Below, one piece after another: positions 29,608 to 38,150 of a DNA stretch of 64,000 bases (within the stretch, counting starts at the first letter, position 1; every line of letters starts with the position of its first letter). This DNA is from Pedobacter sp. PLR (GTDB lineage Bacteria; Bacteroidota; Bacteroidia; Sphingobacteriales; Sphingobacteriaceae). Location: assembly GCF_026239675.1 (NCBI RefSeq), contig NZ_JAPIVQ010000002.1, forward strand, positions 248,001 through 312,000. Reading direction: 5' to 3'. The position numbers and the translations under genes are program-made. Below the pieces are notes generated by a model, which made no database searches, had not been told where the DNA came from, and saw only the letters and a list, made by a program, of their open reading frames with translations.

Positions 29608-30591
29608 ATGAATACAAATCGCATCATCCTGCTGCTGTCCTTTTTTTGTATGGCTTGCTTTTCTAAAGGTTACGCTCAGACTCCTGATGTTGCTGCGGAT
29701 ACACTGCAGGTCAGCACCGCCTTACCAAAGAAAGTATTGAAGGATGCGGCATACTTTGCCAGACAAAGATTTGTGACCGATTCGATCATCACACATACCT
29801 GGATATTGCCCGATTCGCTGATCAATAAAAACATCATTATCGACAGTATCGTTAAAGCAAATACAACCGGCCGTACCTCTCTGTTACACCGATTCCAGGA
29901 AATTGGAGATTTAAAGAAAGTTTCTGCCTTTCGTACCGGCAAACCATTGCCCAGAGGAGAGCGTTGGGTGCTCGTCGTACTGGTGGTTTTACTCGCCATA
30001 TTCGCCGCTTTAAAAATTTCTTTCTCCAAACAATTGCAAAGTATTGTTCAGTCATTCTTTAGTAATCGGGTACTGAATAACCTGAACAGGGAAGATAATT
30101 TGTTTACATCGTGGCCTTTTCTACTCCTGTTTGTACAGTTCGGATTCACTTTAGGGATGTTTTTTTACCTCGTTTCACAGTATTATCACCTTGCTTTTGT
30201 GAGTAGTGGTTTTCAGTTTTATGTCAGTATTTCTATCCTTATTGTCGTGTTATACGTCGTGAAAATTCTCATTTTACGTCTTTTAGGTTATCTTTTTGAA
30301 GTGCAAAAAGCCGTTAATGAATACGTTTCCATATTATATTTAAGTTACTTTAACCTCTCCTTAGTTTTCATCCCCCTGGTAATTGCTTTTGCCTTATCTC
30401 CTTTAAGGTATGGAGCTTACTATGTAGTAGCTTCTTTTGTACTTCTCGCAATTATCTTTATTTTTCAGTTTATTAGGGCCGGGATAAATATTTTATCTCA
30501 TTATAGATTTTCTAAAGTGTATTTGTTTTTGTACTTTTGTGCCCTCGAAATTTGCCCTATATTAATATTAATCAAGGCAATAGGATTTTAA
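29608..30591 (+). CDS. DUF4271 family membrane protein
   Basis: 327 residues. A signal peptide (about 1-23, ending GYAQ), a periplasmic segment of about 100 residues with PLPRGERWVL just before the first helix, and then six or seven membrane helices (about 120-325). It fits DUF4271, a Bacteroidota family of unknown function. It is 17 bp before hemD and is probably co-transcribed with it. Confidence 0.85.
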   Translation: MNTNRIILLLSFFCMACFSKGYAQTPDVAADTLQVSTALPKKVLKDAAYFARQRFVTDSIITHTWILPDSLINKNIIIDSIVKANTTGRTSLLHRFQEIGDLKKVSAFRTGKPLPRGERWVLVVLVVLLAIFAALKISFSKQLQSIVQSFFSNRVLNNLNREDNLFTSWPFLLLFVQFGFTLGMFFYLVSQYYHLAFVSSGFQFYVSISILIVVLYVVKILILRLLGYLFEVQKAVNEYVSILYLSYFNLSLVFIPLVIAFALSPLRYGAYYVVASFVLLAIIFIFQFIRAGINILSHYRFSKVYLFLYFCALEICPILILIKAIGF

Positions 30592-30608
30592 AGCGGTAAT
30601 TAGGTAAA

Positions 30609-31379
30609 ATGCAAGAAAAGACAGAAGATAGGTTACGTAAAGTGAAAAGTATACTGATCACCTTACCAAAACCGGAAACAGAGAAGTCTCCTTATTTTGA
30701 TTTGGCAAAGAAGTACAACCTGAAAATTGATTTTAGATCATTCATTCATGTTGAAGGAATTCCAGCCAGAGATTTCAGAAAAGACAAAATCACTTTGAGT
30801 GATTTTACTGCAGTAGTGTTTACCAGCAGAAATGCCGTAGACCATTTTTTCAGAATTTGTGAAGAAATGAGGTACGACGTCCCTGCTGACCTGAAGTATT
30901 TCTGTATTTCAGAATCTACCGCTTTGTATCTCCAGAAATATATCCAGTACAGGAAACGTAAGATTTTCTTCGGTAAACAAACTGCTGCTGATTTGGCAGA
31001 AGTGTTGAAGAAGCATTCCAACGATAAATTCCTTTACCCATGCTCTGATATGGCAACGGAAGATACCATGAACTTCTTACAGAAGAATGGCTATGACTTT
31101 ACCCCGGCCGTATTGTTTAGAACAGTGGTTTCTGATCTTTCTGATCTGGCCGAAGTTTTTTATGATGTGATCGGTTTCTTTAGTCCGTCCAGTATTCAGT
31201 CGCTCTTCACTAATTTTCCGGAGTACAAACAGAACAATACCCGCTTTGCAGCATTCGGTGTAAACACCCATAAAGCCATAAGTGATGCTGGTTTAATCGT
31301 AGATATTGCAGCACCTTCACCGGAAGCTCCATCCATGATTATGGCCATCGAAAATTATATCAAAAAGTCCAATAAATAA
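30609..31379 (+). CDS. hemD: Uroporphyrinogen-III synthase
   Basis: 256 residues, the usual HemD length. ILITLPKPETEKSPYF at the start, the hinge motif TSRNAVDHFF, the YPCSDMATEDTMNFL block and VIGFFSPSSIQSLF near the end fit the two-domain fold that cyclises hydroxymethylbilane to uroporphyrinogen III. HemD is poorly conserved, but the phylum-specific sequence is convincing. It follows DUF4271 and is near hemW, so heme functions flank the candidate RNA. Confidence 0.87.
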   Translation: MQEKTEDRLRKVKSILITLPKPETEKSPYFDLAKKYNLKIDFRSFIHVEGIPARDFRKDKITLSDFTAVVFTSRNAVDHFFRICEEMRYDVPADLKYFCISESTALYLQKYIQYRKRKIFFGKQTAADLAEVLKKHSNDKFLYPCSDMATEDTMNFLQKNGYDFTPAVLFRTVVSDLSDLAEVFYDVIGFFSPSSIQSLFTNFPEYKQNNTRFAAFGVNTHKAISDAGLIVDIAAPSPEAPSMIMAIENYIKKSNK

Positions 31380-31390
31380 CGTTAGACTGT

Positions 31391-31431
31391 AAATTGCGCG
31401 TTTTAGCGCAATTTATTCTATCTTTTTTTTG
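31391..31431 (+). terminator. Terminator after hemD
   Basis: A 9-bp stem (31391-31399 with 31406-31414) with a T-rich tail to 31431. Confidence 0.8.
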
Positions 31432-31549
31432 AGGGCTATGGTTTTTTAATCTGAAGTAGAAAGCACTTTCCGACAGGGGATTGCTGAGTTCCACTGAACG
31501 GTTTTTCCTGTTCATTATTATCTTTCCCCGTATTTTTATGGCTTAATAG

Positions 31550-31591
31550 TTGTAAATGTGAATCTTAATATATAAAATTGCTATAAAATTG
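31550..31591 (+). promoter_or_regulatory. Putative gldK promoter with a tandem -7-like element
   Basis: A TTG at 31550-31552 is 20 bases before TAAAATTG (31573-31580), one base off the TAnnTTTG consensus. The element TATAAAATTG is repeated at once (31571-31580 and 31582-31591), giving two overlapping candidate boxes before the ATG at 31602. Confidence 0.5.
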
Positions 31592-31601
31592 ATGGGAATA
31601 T

Positions 31602-32963
31602 ATGAGGAGAAACATCTACTTTTTGGGATTTATAGCAACAATACTTCTAGCTAGCTGCGGAAAAGGCGGCCAGGGCGAGTTGGTTGGGGTATACAATAAG
31701 AAGTTTAAGAATAACCGTGTGCCTTTAGGAATGGTGTATGTACCACCAGGAAGAACCTTAATTGGAATGTCTGATGAGGACATTAACAATTCGCAGACCT
31801 CCCCAAGTCGCATGACCTCTTTTAGCGCTTTCTTCATGGATCAAACGGAGATCTCTAATGCAGAATACCGACAGTTCGTGAACTGGGTAAGAGATTCTGT
31901 TGCCGTCACTACGCTCGGTCCAACTGTAGCCGCTAATTTTTATAAACAAGTTCCTGCAAATGCAGGTCCTACTTCTGCATCGGAACGTTATATCGACTGG
32001 AAAAAAGTTGGCAACGGCTCTTTGCTATGGAGTAGAAAAAATGGTGGTTTTGGCGCCAAACTAACCGATATGTACTATAGCGGTGCTGATGCCCTGCCAG
32101 GTAGAACAGAAATTGACGTTAGAAAGCTGAGATATGCTTATAGCTATAAAAGTACCGATCTGGAAGCTGAAGGCCGTAAAGATCCAACTAAAAAAAGACA
32201 GGATTTTATCGTGACCTATTCCGATCTTCCTGATCCTGATAAATCAAACCAGTTTCCTTCTGTAAGTGTTTACCCGGATACCCTGGTTTGGAAAGTAGAT
32301 TATTCTTATTCTCAGAATGATCCTATGGTGAAAACTTATTTTAACCACCCTTCTTATGATGATTATCCGGTAGTAGGTGTAAACTGGGAACAAGCAACAG
32401 CATTTTGTGTATGGCGTACCCGTTTCTATGAATCGGTAGCCGTAGCCAGAAAACAACCGTTAAACTCCAGACCAGAATACCAGTTGCCAAGTGATGCACA
32501 ATTTGAATATGCAGCAAGAGGTGGTAATGTGAAAACAAAATATCCCTGGGGTGGACCCTATATCCGCAATACCAAAGGATGTATGCAGGCGAATTTTAAA
32601 GTCGGACGCGGAAACTACTCTGATGATGGCGGTTTATATACTGTGAACGTGAAGTCTTATTTCCCGAATGATTATGGCTTGTACAATATGGCTGGAAACG
32701 TTGCCGAATGGACCGTTACTGCTTACAACCAATCCGCTGCACCTTTATTGCTCGATTTCAATCCAAACTTTACTTACGTTGCTAAAACTGCAGATAGTAA
32801 ATACCTGAAGCGAAAAGTGGTAAGAGGTGGTTCATGGAAAGATATCGGATTTTTCCTTCAAAACTCTGTTGGTACTTATGAGTACCAGGATCAGGCCAGA
32901 TCTTATATCGGCTTCAGATGTATTTCCGCTTACCCGGGATCTGATATCAGGAATAGAAACTAA
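31602..32963 (+). CDS. gldK: Gliding motility/type IX secretion lipoprotein GldK (PorK)
   Basis: 453 residues. Lipobox Leu-Leu-Ala-Ser-Cys (Cys19). The rest is an FGE-like (SUMF1) fold: MVYVPPGRTLIGMSD, FMDQTEISNAEYRQFVNW, PSDAQFEYAARGG, NMAGNVAEWT and KVVRGGSWKD. Unlike the FGE-like gene at 20835, the catalytic Cys pair is absent, as expected of a structural protein. GldK forms the large periplasmic ring with GldN under the outer membrane in the type IX secretion system. First gene of gldK-L-M-N. Confidence 0.96.
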   Translation: MRRNIYFLGFIATILLASCGKGGQGELVGVYNKKFKNNRVPLGMVYVPPGRTLIGMSDEDINNSQTSPSRMTSFSAFFMDQTEISNAEYRQFVNWVRDSVAVTTLGPTVAANFYKQVPANAGPTSASERYIDWKKVGNGSLLWSRKNGGFGAKLTDMYYSGADALPGRTEIDVRKLRYAYSYKSTDLEAEGRKDPTKKRQDFIVTYSDLPDPDKSNQFPSVSVYPDTLVWKVDYSYSQNDPMVKTYFNHPSYDDYPVVGVNWEQATAFCVWRTRFYESVAVARKQPLNSRPEYQLPSDAQFEYAARGGNVKTKYPWGGPYIRNTKGCMQANFKVGRGNYSDDGGLYTVNVKSYFPNDYGLYNMAGNVAEWTVTAYNQSAAPLLLDFNPNFTYVAKTADSKYLKRKVVRGGSWKDIGFFLQNSVGTYEYQDQARSYIGFRCISAYPGSDIRNRN

Positions 32964-32993
32964 AAACAATATATACCAAACTCATCCTTAAAA

Positions 32994-33803
32994 ATGGTAG
33001 CAAACCGCAAATTCGATAAAATGCACCTGGCAATATCGCTGGGAGCCAGCGTGGTTATTCTTGGCGCGCTTTTCAAAATCCTTCACCTTGGTGGTGTATG
33101 GGGTAATTACATGATTGGAGTTGGATTAGGAGTAGAAGCAATCCTTTTTGCTTTAACCGGATTCATCCAGCCAGAGCCAGAACCAGCCTGGGAAAAAGTA
33201 TACCCTGAATTGAGGGATGATTATACAGGCGAATTGCCAACAGCTACAGTAAGAGGTGGCGGACAAGCGTCAGGATTTTCTTCCACAGCGGCATTGGATA
33301 AAATGTTAACTGATGCAAAAATTGGTCCTGAGTTAATCGAAAGTCTGGGTAATGGCCTGCGTACTTTTGGTGAAAAAGTAGCAACCATTTCTAATGTAGC
33401 TGATGCTTCAACCGCAACAGCAGAGTTTGCAGGAAAAGTTAAAACTGCTTCAACAAGCTTTGATGCCTTGAATGGTGCTTTCTCTAAAGCGACCAGCCAA
33501 TTGGTGGAAATCGGCGAAAGTGCCGGTGCTTCCAGGTCATACCATGAGCAGGTGAATGCCTTAGCTAAAAATTTAGGCGCCCTGAACGCGGTTTATGAAT
33601 TGGAATTGCAGGACTCTAGTGCCCACCTGAAATCAATGAATAAGTTCTATCAGAACATCGCAACAACCATGGATAACTTTAATGATTCTATGGAAGATTC
33701 TAAACAATTTAAGGAAGAAGTTGGGAAACTGGCTAAAAACTTAGGTTCTTTAAATGCAATCTATGGTAACATGTTGTCGGCAATGAATCAGCCACGTGTT
33801 TAA
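32994..33803 (+). CDS. gldL: Gliding motility/type IX secretion motor protein GldL
   Basis: 269 residues. Two membrane helices at 10-30 and 38-60 and a long helical cytoplasmic part. Glu48 in the second helix (GVGLGVEAILF) matches the essential proton-path Glu of the GldL motor, and a Lys28 and His31 at the end of helix 1 are also present. With GldM it forms the proton-driven inner-membrane motor that powers type IX secretion and gliding. 30 bp after gldK and 45 bp before gldM. Confidence 0.95.
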   Translation: MVANRKFDKMHLAISLGASVVILGALFKILHLGGVWGNYMIGVGLGVEAILFALTGFIQPEPEPAWEKVYPELRDDYTGELPTATVRGGGQASGFSSTAALDKMLTDAKIGPELIESLGNGLRTFGEKVATISNVADASTATAEFAGKVKTASTSFDALNGAFSKATSQLVEIGESAGASRSYHEQVNALAKNLGALNAVYELELQDSSAHLKSMNKFYQNIATTMDNFNDSMEDSKQFKEEVGKLAKNLGSLNAIYGNMLSAMNQPRV

Positions 33804-33848
33804 TCCGTATTTAATTAGTGTTCATTTAATCATCAGACTTAATTAAAA

Positions 33849-35387
33849 ATGGCAGGCGGAAAACAAACAACAAGGCAGAAGATGATCAATATCATGTATT
33901 TGGTATTGTTAGCTATGCTTGCCTTGAACGTATCAGATACGATACTTAATGCTTTTAAGAACATCAATGATAGCTTGCTGACTTCAAAAAATAATGTCAG
34001 CAGCAGCATCGATCAATTGTTCGCAGCATTTCAAAATACAAAACTTAAAGAAGAGCCTGCAAGGGCACAACCCATCTGGGAGAAAGCGAATAAAGCAAAA
34101 ACTTATGCTGCTGAACTAAATGATTATATCCAGAAACTGAAAGATCAGTTTGTAGTAGAAGGAAAAGGAATTGACCCGGAAACCGGTGATTTAACGGAAC
34201 GTTCTAACCTGGACATCGCTCAGGGCATCATGATCAACCAGAAAAAGGGTGATGAACTTCAAAAGAAAATCAATGAAACCCGCGAAAAGTTAATTGCATT
34301 ACTTCCGGTAGAAGCCCGCAAAAGCGTGACTTTTTCTCTGGAAGCTAAAAATGCAGAGAAAGCGATCAACGGGAAGAAAAACTGGGCAGACATTAACTTT
34401 GGTGAGGGTACGCCTTTAACAGCAGCAAATACCATCCTGACTAAATTGCAGTCGGATGTGAAAAATGCAGAAGCCGAAGTGGTGAAAAGATTATTCGGAG
34501 ACATGGATAAGGCATTGGTTAATTTAGATCAGTTTGACGCGGTTGCTGTTGCACCAAGTTCTTATGTGATCCAGGGACAACCTTATACCGCGCAGGTATT
34601 TTTAACAGCCAGCGATTCGAAGTCTAACCCGGATATCTATGTAAATTCAAACCCGCTGTCTGTAAAAGATGGTAAAGCTACTTATACCGGTAACACAGGT
34701 AGTGTGGGGGTGTTCAAATGGTCTGGTACCATCCGCGTAAAACAAACAGATGGTAAAGTCGTAGAATACAGAACGCCTGAGCAATCTTATCAGGTGGCAA
34801 AGCCTTCTGCAACGGTGTCTCCTGACAAAATGAACGTTATTTATGCCGGTATTCCAAATCCATTCTCTGTTTCTGCAGCAGGCTTTCCAATGGAAAGTGT
34901 AAAAGCAAGTATAGACGGTGGAACCATCTCTGGCGGTAGTGGTAAATTTACGGTTAACGTTAGTGGTGCACAGGTAGGAAAAGAAGTGAACATTAACGTT
35001 TCTGCAAACTCAGGGGGTAAATCTTTAAACCTGGGCTCTCAGAAGTTCCGCGTAAAAGCTTTGCCAACACCTAAAGCTTTGGTGAAAGGTAAATCTGGTG
35101 GTAGTGTAGACCTGGAGTGGCTGGAAAATGCCGGTCTGTTGGATACTCAACTGGATGATTTCGTTTTCGATGTAAAATATAAGGTGATCAGATTCGGTGC
35201 TACTTTTATCAACCCGAGATCTGATGCTGTAACGATACAAAATAGTGGTGCAGGATTTAATGGCCAGGTAAAAGGGGCACTAAATTCGATTAAACCAGGG
35301 GCTACGGTGATCTTTAAAGATATTGTATGTGAAGGCCCTGACGGTCGTCAACGCGTGTTGGATGGCATCACATTTAGTGCAAAATAG
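33849..35387 (+). CDS. gldM: Gliding motility/type IX secretion motor protein GldM
   Basis: 512 residues, the usual length. A short cytoplasmic N terminus with Arg9, which in known motors pairs with the GldL Glu, one membrane helix (about 13-32, LVLLAMLALNVS) and a large periplasmic part with a helical domain followed by beta-sandwich domains (SYVIQGQPYTAQVFL, KMNVIYAGIPNPFSVSAAG). It couples the inner-membrane motor to the GldK/GldN ring. gldN follows after 8 bp. Confidence 0.96.
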   Translation: MAGGKQTTRQKMINIMYLVLLAMLALNVSDTILNAFKNINDSLLTSKNNVSSSIDQLFAAFQNTKLKEEPARAQPIWEKANKAKTYAAELNDYIQKLKDQFVVEGKGIDPETGDLTERSNLDIAQGIMINQKKGDELQKKINETREKLIALLPVEARKSVTFSLEAKNAEKAINGKKNWADINFGEGTPLTAANTILTKLQSDVKNAEAEVVKRLFGDMDKALVNLDQFDAVAVAPSSYVIQGQPYTAQVFLTASDSKSNPDIYVNSNPLSVKDGKATYTGNTGSVGVFKWSGTIRVKQTDGKVVEYRTPEQSYQVAKPSATVSPDKMNVIYAGIPNPFSVSAAGFPMESVKASIDGGTISGGSGKFTVNVSGAQVGKEVNINVSANSGGKSLNLGSQKFRVKALPTPKALVKGKSGGSVDLEWLENAGLLDTQLDDFVFDVKYKVIRFGATFINPRSDAVTIQNSGAGFNGQVKGALNSIKPGATVIFKDIVCEGPDGRQRVLDGITFSAK

Positions 35388-35395
35388 GATTGAAT

Positions 35396-36277
35396 ATGAA
35401 AAACATTTTAAGTATTTCGGCATTACTGTTATTTGGATTGACCGCATCAGCGCAGGAAGCAATTCCTCCTGTTACGAAAAGTACAGTAAAGAAGGCAAAG
35501 ATAAAGACGCCACCAAAAGACGGCTTTACAGCTAGAAAAGATGTAGATAGTGCCGTAATGGTTCCTTTTGCCGATGTGAGGGAAGAGGATGTGTTTTACT
35601 CCAAAAGAATTTGGCGTGAGATCGATTTAAGAGATACCATCAACTCTGTATTGAAAGCAGAAGGTGCAAGACTGATTGATGTTTTACTGGAAGCAGTAAC
35701 CAATGAGGAACTGACGGCTTATTCACCGAAAGATACCACCTCAGGGAAATTGCTGGAAGACAATGATTCTTTCAAGATTGCCATGACCGCAACGGAAGCA
35801 CTTCAAAGTATGCGTGGCGTATCAGAAGGAACTCCTGATGCCACTACAGGTAAGATTGCTGAACCAACGTTAAAAAGATTCAGACCTGATGAATTCCTGA
35901 AATATAGAATTAAAGAGGACTGGATTCTGGATACTAAACGTTCGGTTTTTGAACCTAGAATTGTTGGTATTGCACCGATGAAATTGGTGGAAGGCAACTG
36001 GCAGCCGGTTTTCTGGATCTACTATGATGATGCAAGAGAACTGCTGACTAAGAAGAAACTGATGAATCCGGGTAATGATGCTTCAGTATTGACTTTTGAT
36101 GATTTCTTCGTGAGACGTTTATTCTCTAGTTATGTAGTGAAAGAAACGAATCCCGGCAATAAAACTATTGTGGATATGTTAGGATTAACCGACATTAAAG
36201 ATCCAAGAAAACTATACGAATCAGAAAAGATTAAGAAGTCTATTGCAGACTTTGAACAAAGTCTTTGGGAATATTAA
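35396..36277 (+). CDS. gldN: Gliding motility/type IX secretion ring protein GldN
   Basis: 293 residues from the ATG at 35396 (a TTG two codons earlier is less likely). Signal peptide 1-20 (ending SAQE). DVREEDVFYSKRIWREIDLRD, the EDWILDTKRSVFEPRIVGIAP block and VFWIYYDDARELL are diagnostic of GldN/PorN. It binds GldK and GldM in the periplasm. It is the last gene of the operon and is followed by a bidirectional terminator. Confidence 0.95.
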   Translation: MKNILSISALLLFGLTASAQEAIPPVTKSTVKKAKIKTPPKDGFTARKDVDSAVMVPFADVREEDVFYSKRIWREIDLRDTINSVLKAEGARLIDVLLEAVTNEELTAYSPKDTTSGKLLEDNDSFKIAMTATEALQSMRGVSEGTPDATTGKIAEPTLKRFRPDEFLKYRIKEDWILDTKRSVFEPRIVGIAPMKLVEGNWQPVFWIYYDDARELLTKKKLMNPGNDASVLTFDDFFVRRLFSSYVVKETNPGNKTIVDMLGLTDIKDPRKLYESEKIKKSIADFEQSLWEY

Positions 36278-36282
36278 TTCAT

Positions 36283-36319
36283 AAAAAAATCCGGTCTTCA
36301 AAAGAGACCGGATTTTTTT
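36283..36319. terminator. Bidirectional terminator between gldN and uvrC
   Basis: A perfect 15-bp stem (36283-36297 with 36305-36319), loop of 7, with A and T runs in the stem ends. It overlaps the last bases of uvrC on the minus strand. Confidence 0.92.
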
Positions 36320-38126
36320 ATGGATTTGAATCTTTGCTGAAGAAATTCGTTAGCGCTGCCAATTGTGCTTTATTCAGCACTTTCTGCAATTCAGAAACCT
36401 CTGCTTCACGAACCTTTTTAACGGATTTAAAATGACGCAGGAGTTTATCAGCAGTGGTCTTACCAATGCCTTCTATTTCTTCCAGTTCGGTTTTTAAAGT
36501 GCCCTGATCGCGTTTCTTGCGGTGGAAGGTAATCCCAAACCTGTGGGCTTCATCACGCAGTTGCTGGATCAGCTTCAGACTCTCCGATTTCTTATCCAGA
36601 TACAAAGGATAAGGATCACCGGGGAAGAACAATTCTTCCAGTCTTTTGGCAATACCAACGATGGCCACCTTGTGTTCAATCCCCAGCTTTTTCAAACTGG
36701 TCACAGCAGAGGATAACTGGCCCTTACCGCCGTCAATGATGATCAATTGGGGCAATGTACCCTCTTCTTCTAACATGCGCTTATATCGCCTGTATACGGC
36801 TTCTTCCATGGTGGCGAAATCATTGGGCCCTTCCACAGTTTTCACGTTAAAATGTCGGTAGTCTTTTTTCGATGGCTTTGCATCCTTGAATACCACAATG
36901 GCCGATACCGGATAGGCACCCTGGAAGTTGGAGTTGTCAAAACACTCGATGTGCTTTGGCAGTTCGCTCAGGCCAAGGTCCTTTTGCAGTTGCGTCAGAA
37001 TGCGGTCTGTTCTTAAATCAGGATTCAGTTTCTCATACTGGTTCAGCTTCTCTTTTTTGAAAAACAAAACGTTTTTCTGAGAAAGCTCCAGTAAGCTTTT
37101 CTTTTCCCCTAGTTTAGGAACGGTAAATTTGATGTTTTTATCCTCCAGCGCGATTTCAAAAGGAATCACGATCTCTTTCGAAGTACTGTTGAACTTGGTT
37201 CGGAATTCCGTAATGGCCAGCGTTAACAGCTCTTCATCCGTTTCATCCAGTTTCTTTTTAATCTCTATCGTCTGGGTCTGAATGATACTACCGTTCATCA
37301 CCTTCAGGTAATTCACAAAAGCATAACGCTCATCGGAAGCAATACTCACCACATCAATATTGGTGATGGAACTGCTCACTACGGTAGATTTGCTCTGGTA
37401 TTTTTCGAGCATCACGAGTTTCTTCTGATATTGATGGGCAAGCTCAAAGTTCAGATCCGCTGCCGCATCTTTCACAATTTGCTTAACCTCCCTGATCACA
37501 CTCCCGATCTTTCCGTTCAGAATGTCTTTGATCTCTTCAATATTTTTATTGTAATCTATGGCGTCCTGGTAAGCCTGACAAGGTCCTTTACAGTTTCCGA
37601 TCTGGTATTCCAGGCATACTTTGAATTTCCCGTCACTGATGTTTTTATCCGTCAGTGGTAAATTACAGGTACGCAGGCTATAGGTTTCTTTGATGACGTC
37701 AAGAATGGTATGCATCATACCTACCGAGGCATAAGGACCGAAATAGGTAGAGCCATCCTTTACCATATTCCGCGTCCAGAATACCCTTGGGAAAGGTTCT
37801 TTCTTGATGATGATCCAGGGGTAGGTCTTATCATCCTTCAGCATGATGTTATACCTCGGCTGATGCTTTTTGATCAGGCTGTTTTCCAATAGCCAGGCAT
37901 CAATCTCGGTATCCACGATGGTGAAGGTGATTTTCCTGATTTTAGACACGAGCACCCTGGTTTTCCCATTGAGCTGCTTGTCCTGATTAAAATAGGAACC
38001 CACCCGGTTTCTCAGGTCTTTGGCCTTGCCGATATATATTAACGTATCCTCCACATCCCAGTACTGGTATACACCAGGCTTATGGGGGATGTCGGCCAAT
38101 ACTTTTTTATACTCAAAAGTACTCAT
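36318..38126 (-). CDS. uvrC: Excinuclease ABC subunit C
   Basis: 602 residues. The GIY-YIG nuclease domain is at the N terminus (GVYQYWDVEDTLIYIGKA), followed by a Cys-containing region (CLEYQIGNCKGPC), a UVR motif near 200-235, the UvrC RNase-H-like nuclease domain (IECFDNSNFQGAYPVSAIVVF, IIDGGKGQLSSA) and C-terminal helix-hairpin-helix motifs (EEIEGIGKTTADKLL). It makes both incisions in nucleotide excision repair. It is the last gene of the sprE - PBP1A - uvrC run (24-bp gap to PBP1A). Confidence 0.97.
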   Translation of the reverse strand: MSTFEYKKVLADIPHKPGVYQYWDVEDTLIYIGKAKDLRNRVGSYFNQDKQLNGKTRVLVSKIRKITFTIVDTEIDAWLLENSLIKKHQPRYNIMLKDDKTYPWIIIKKEPFPRVFWTRNMVKDGSTYFGPYASVGMMHTILDVIKETYSLRTCNLPLTDKNISDGKFKVCLEYQIGNCKGPCQAYQDAIDYNKNIEEIKDILNGKIGSVIREVKQIVKDAAADLNFELAHQYQKKLVMLEKYQSKSTVVSSSITNIDVVSIASDERYAFVNYLKVMNGSIIQTQTIEIKKKLDETDEELLTLAITEFRTKFNSTSKEIVIPFEIALEDKNIKFTVPKLGEKKSLLELSQKNVLFFKKEKLNQYEKLNPDLRTDRILTQLQKDLGLSELPKHIECFDNSNFQGAYPVSAIVVFKDAKPSKKDYRHFNVKTVEGPNDFATMEEAVYRRYKRMLEEEGTLPQLIIIDGGKGQLSSAVTSLKKLGIEHKVAIVGIAKRLEELFFPGDPYPLYLDKKSESLKLIQQLRDEAHRFGITFHRKKRDQGTLKTELEEIEGIGKTTADKLLRHFKSVKKVREAEVSELQKVLNKAQLAALTNFFSKDSNP

Positions 38127-38150
38127 GGAAATCGCTTAATTTAAGAAAAG

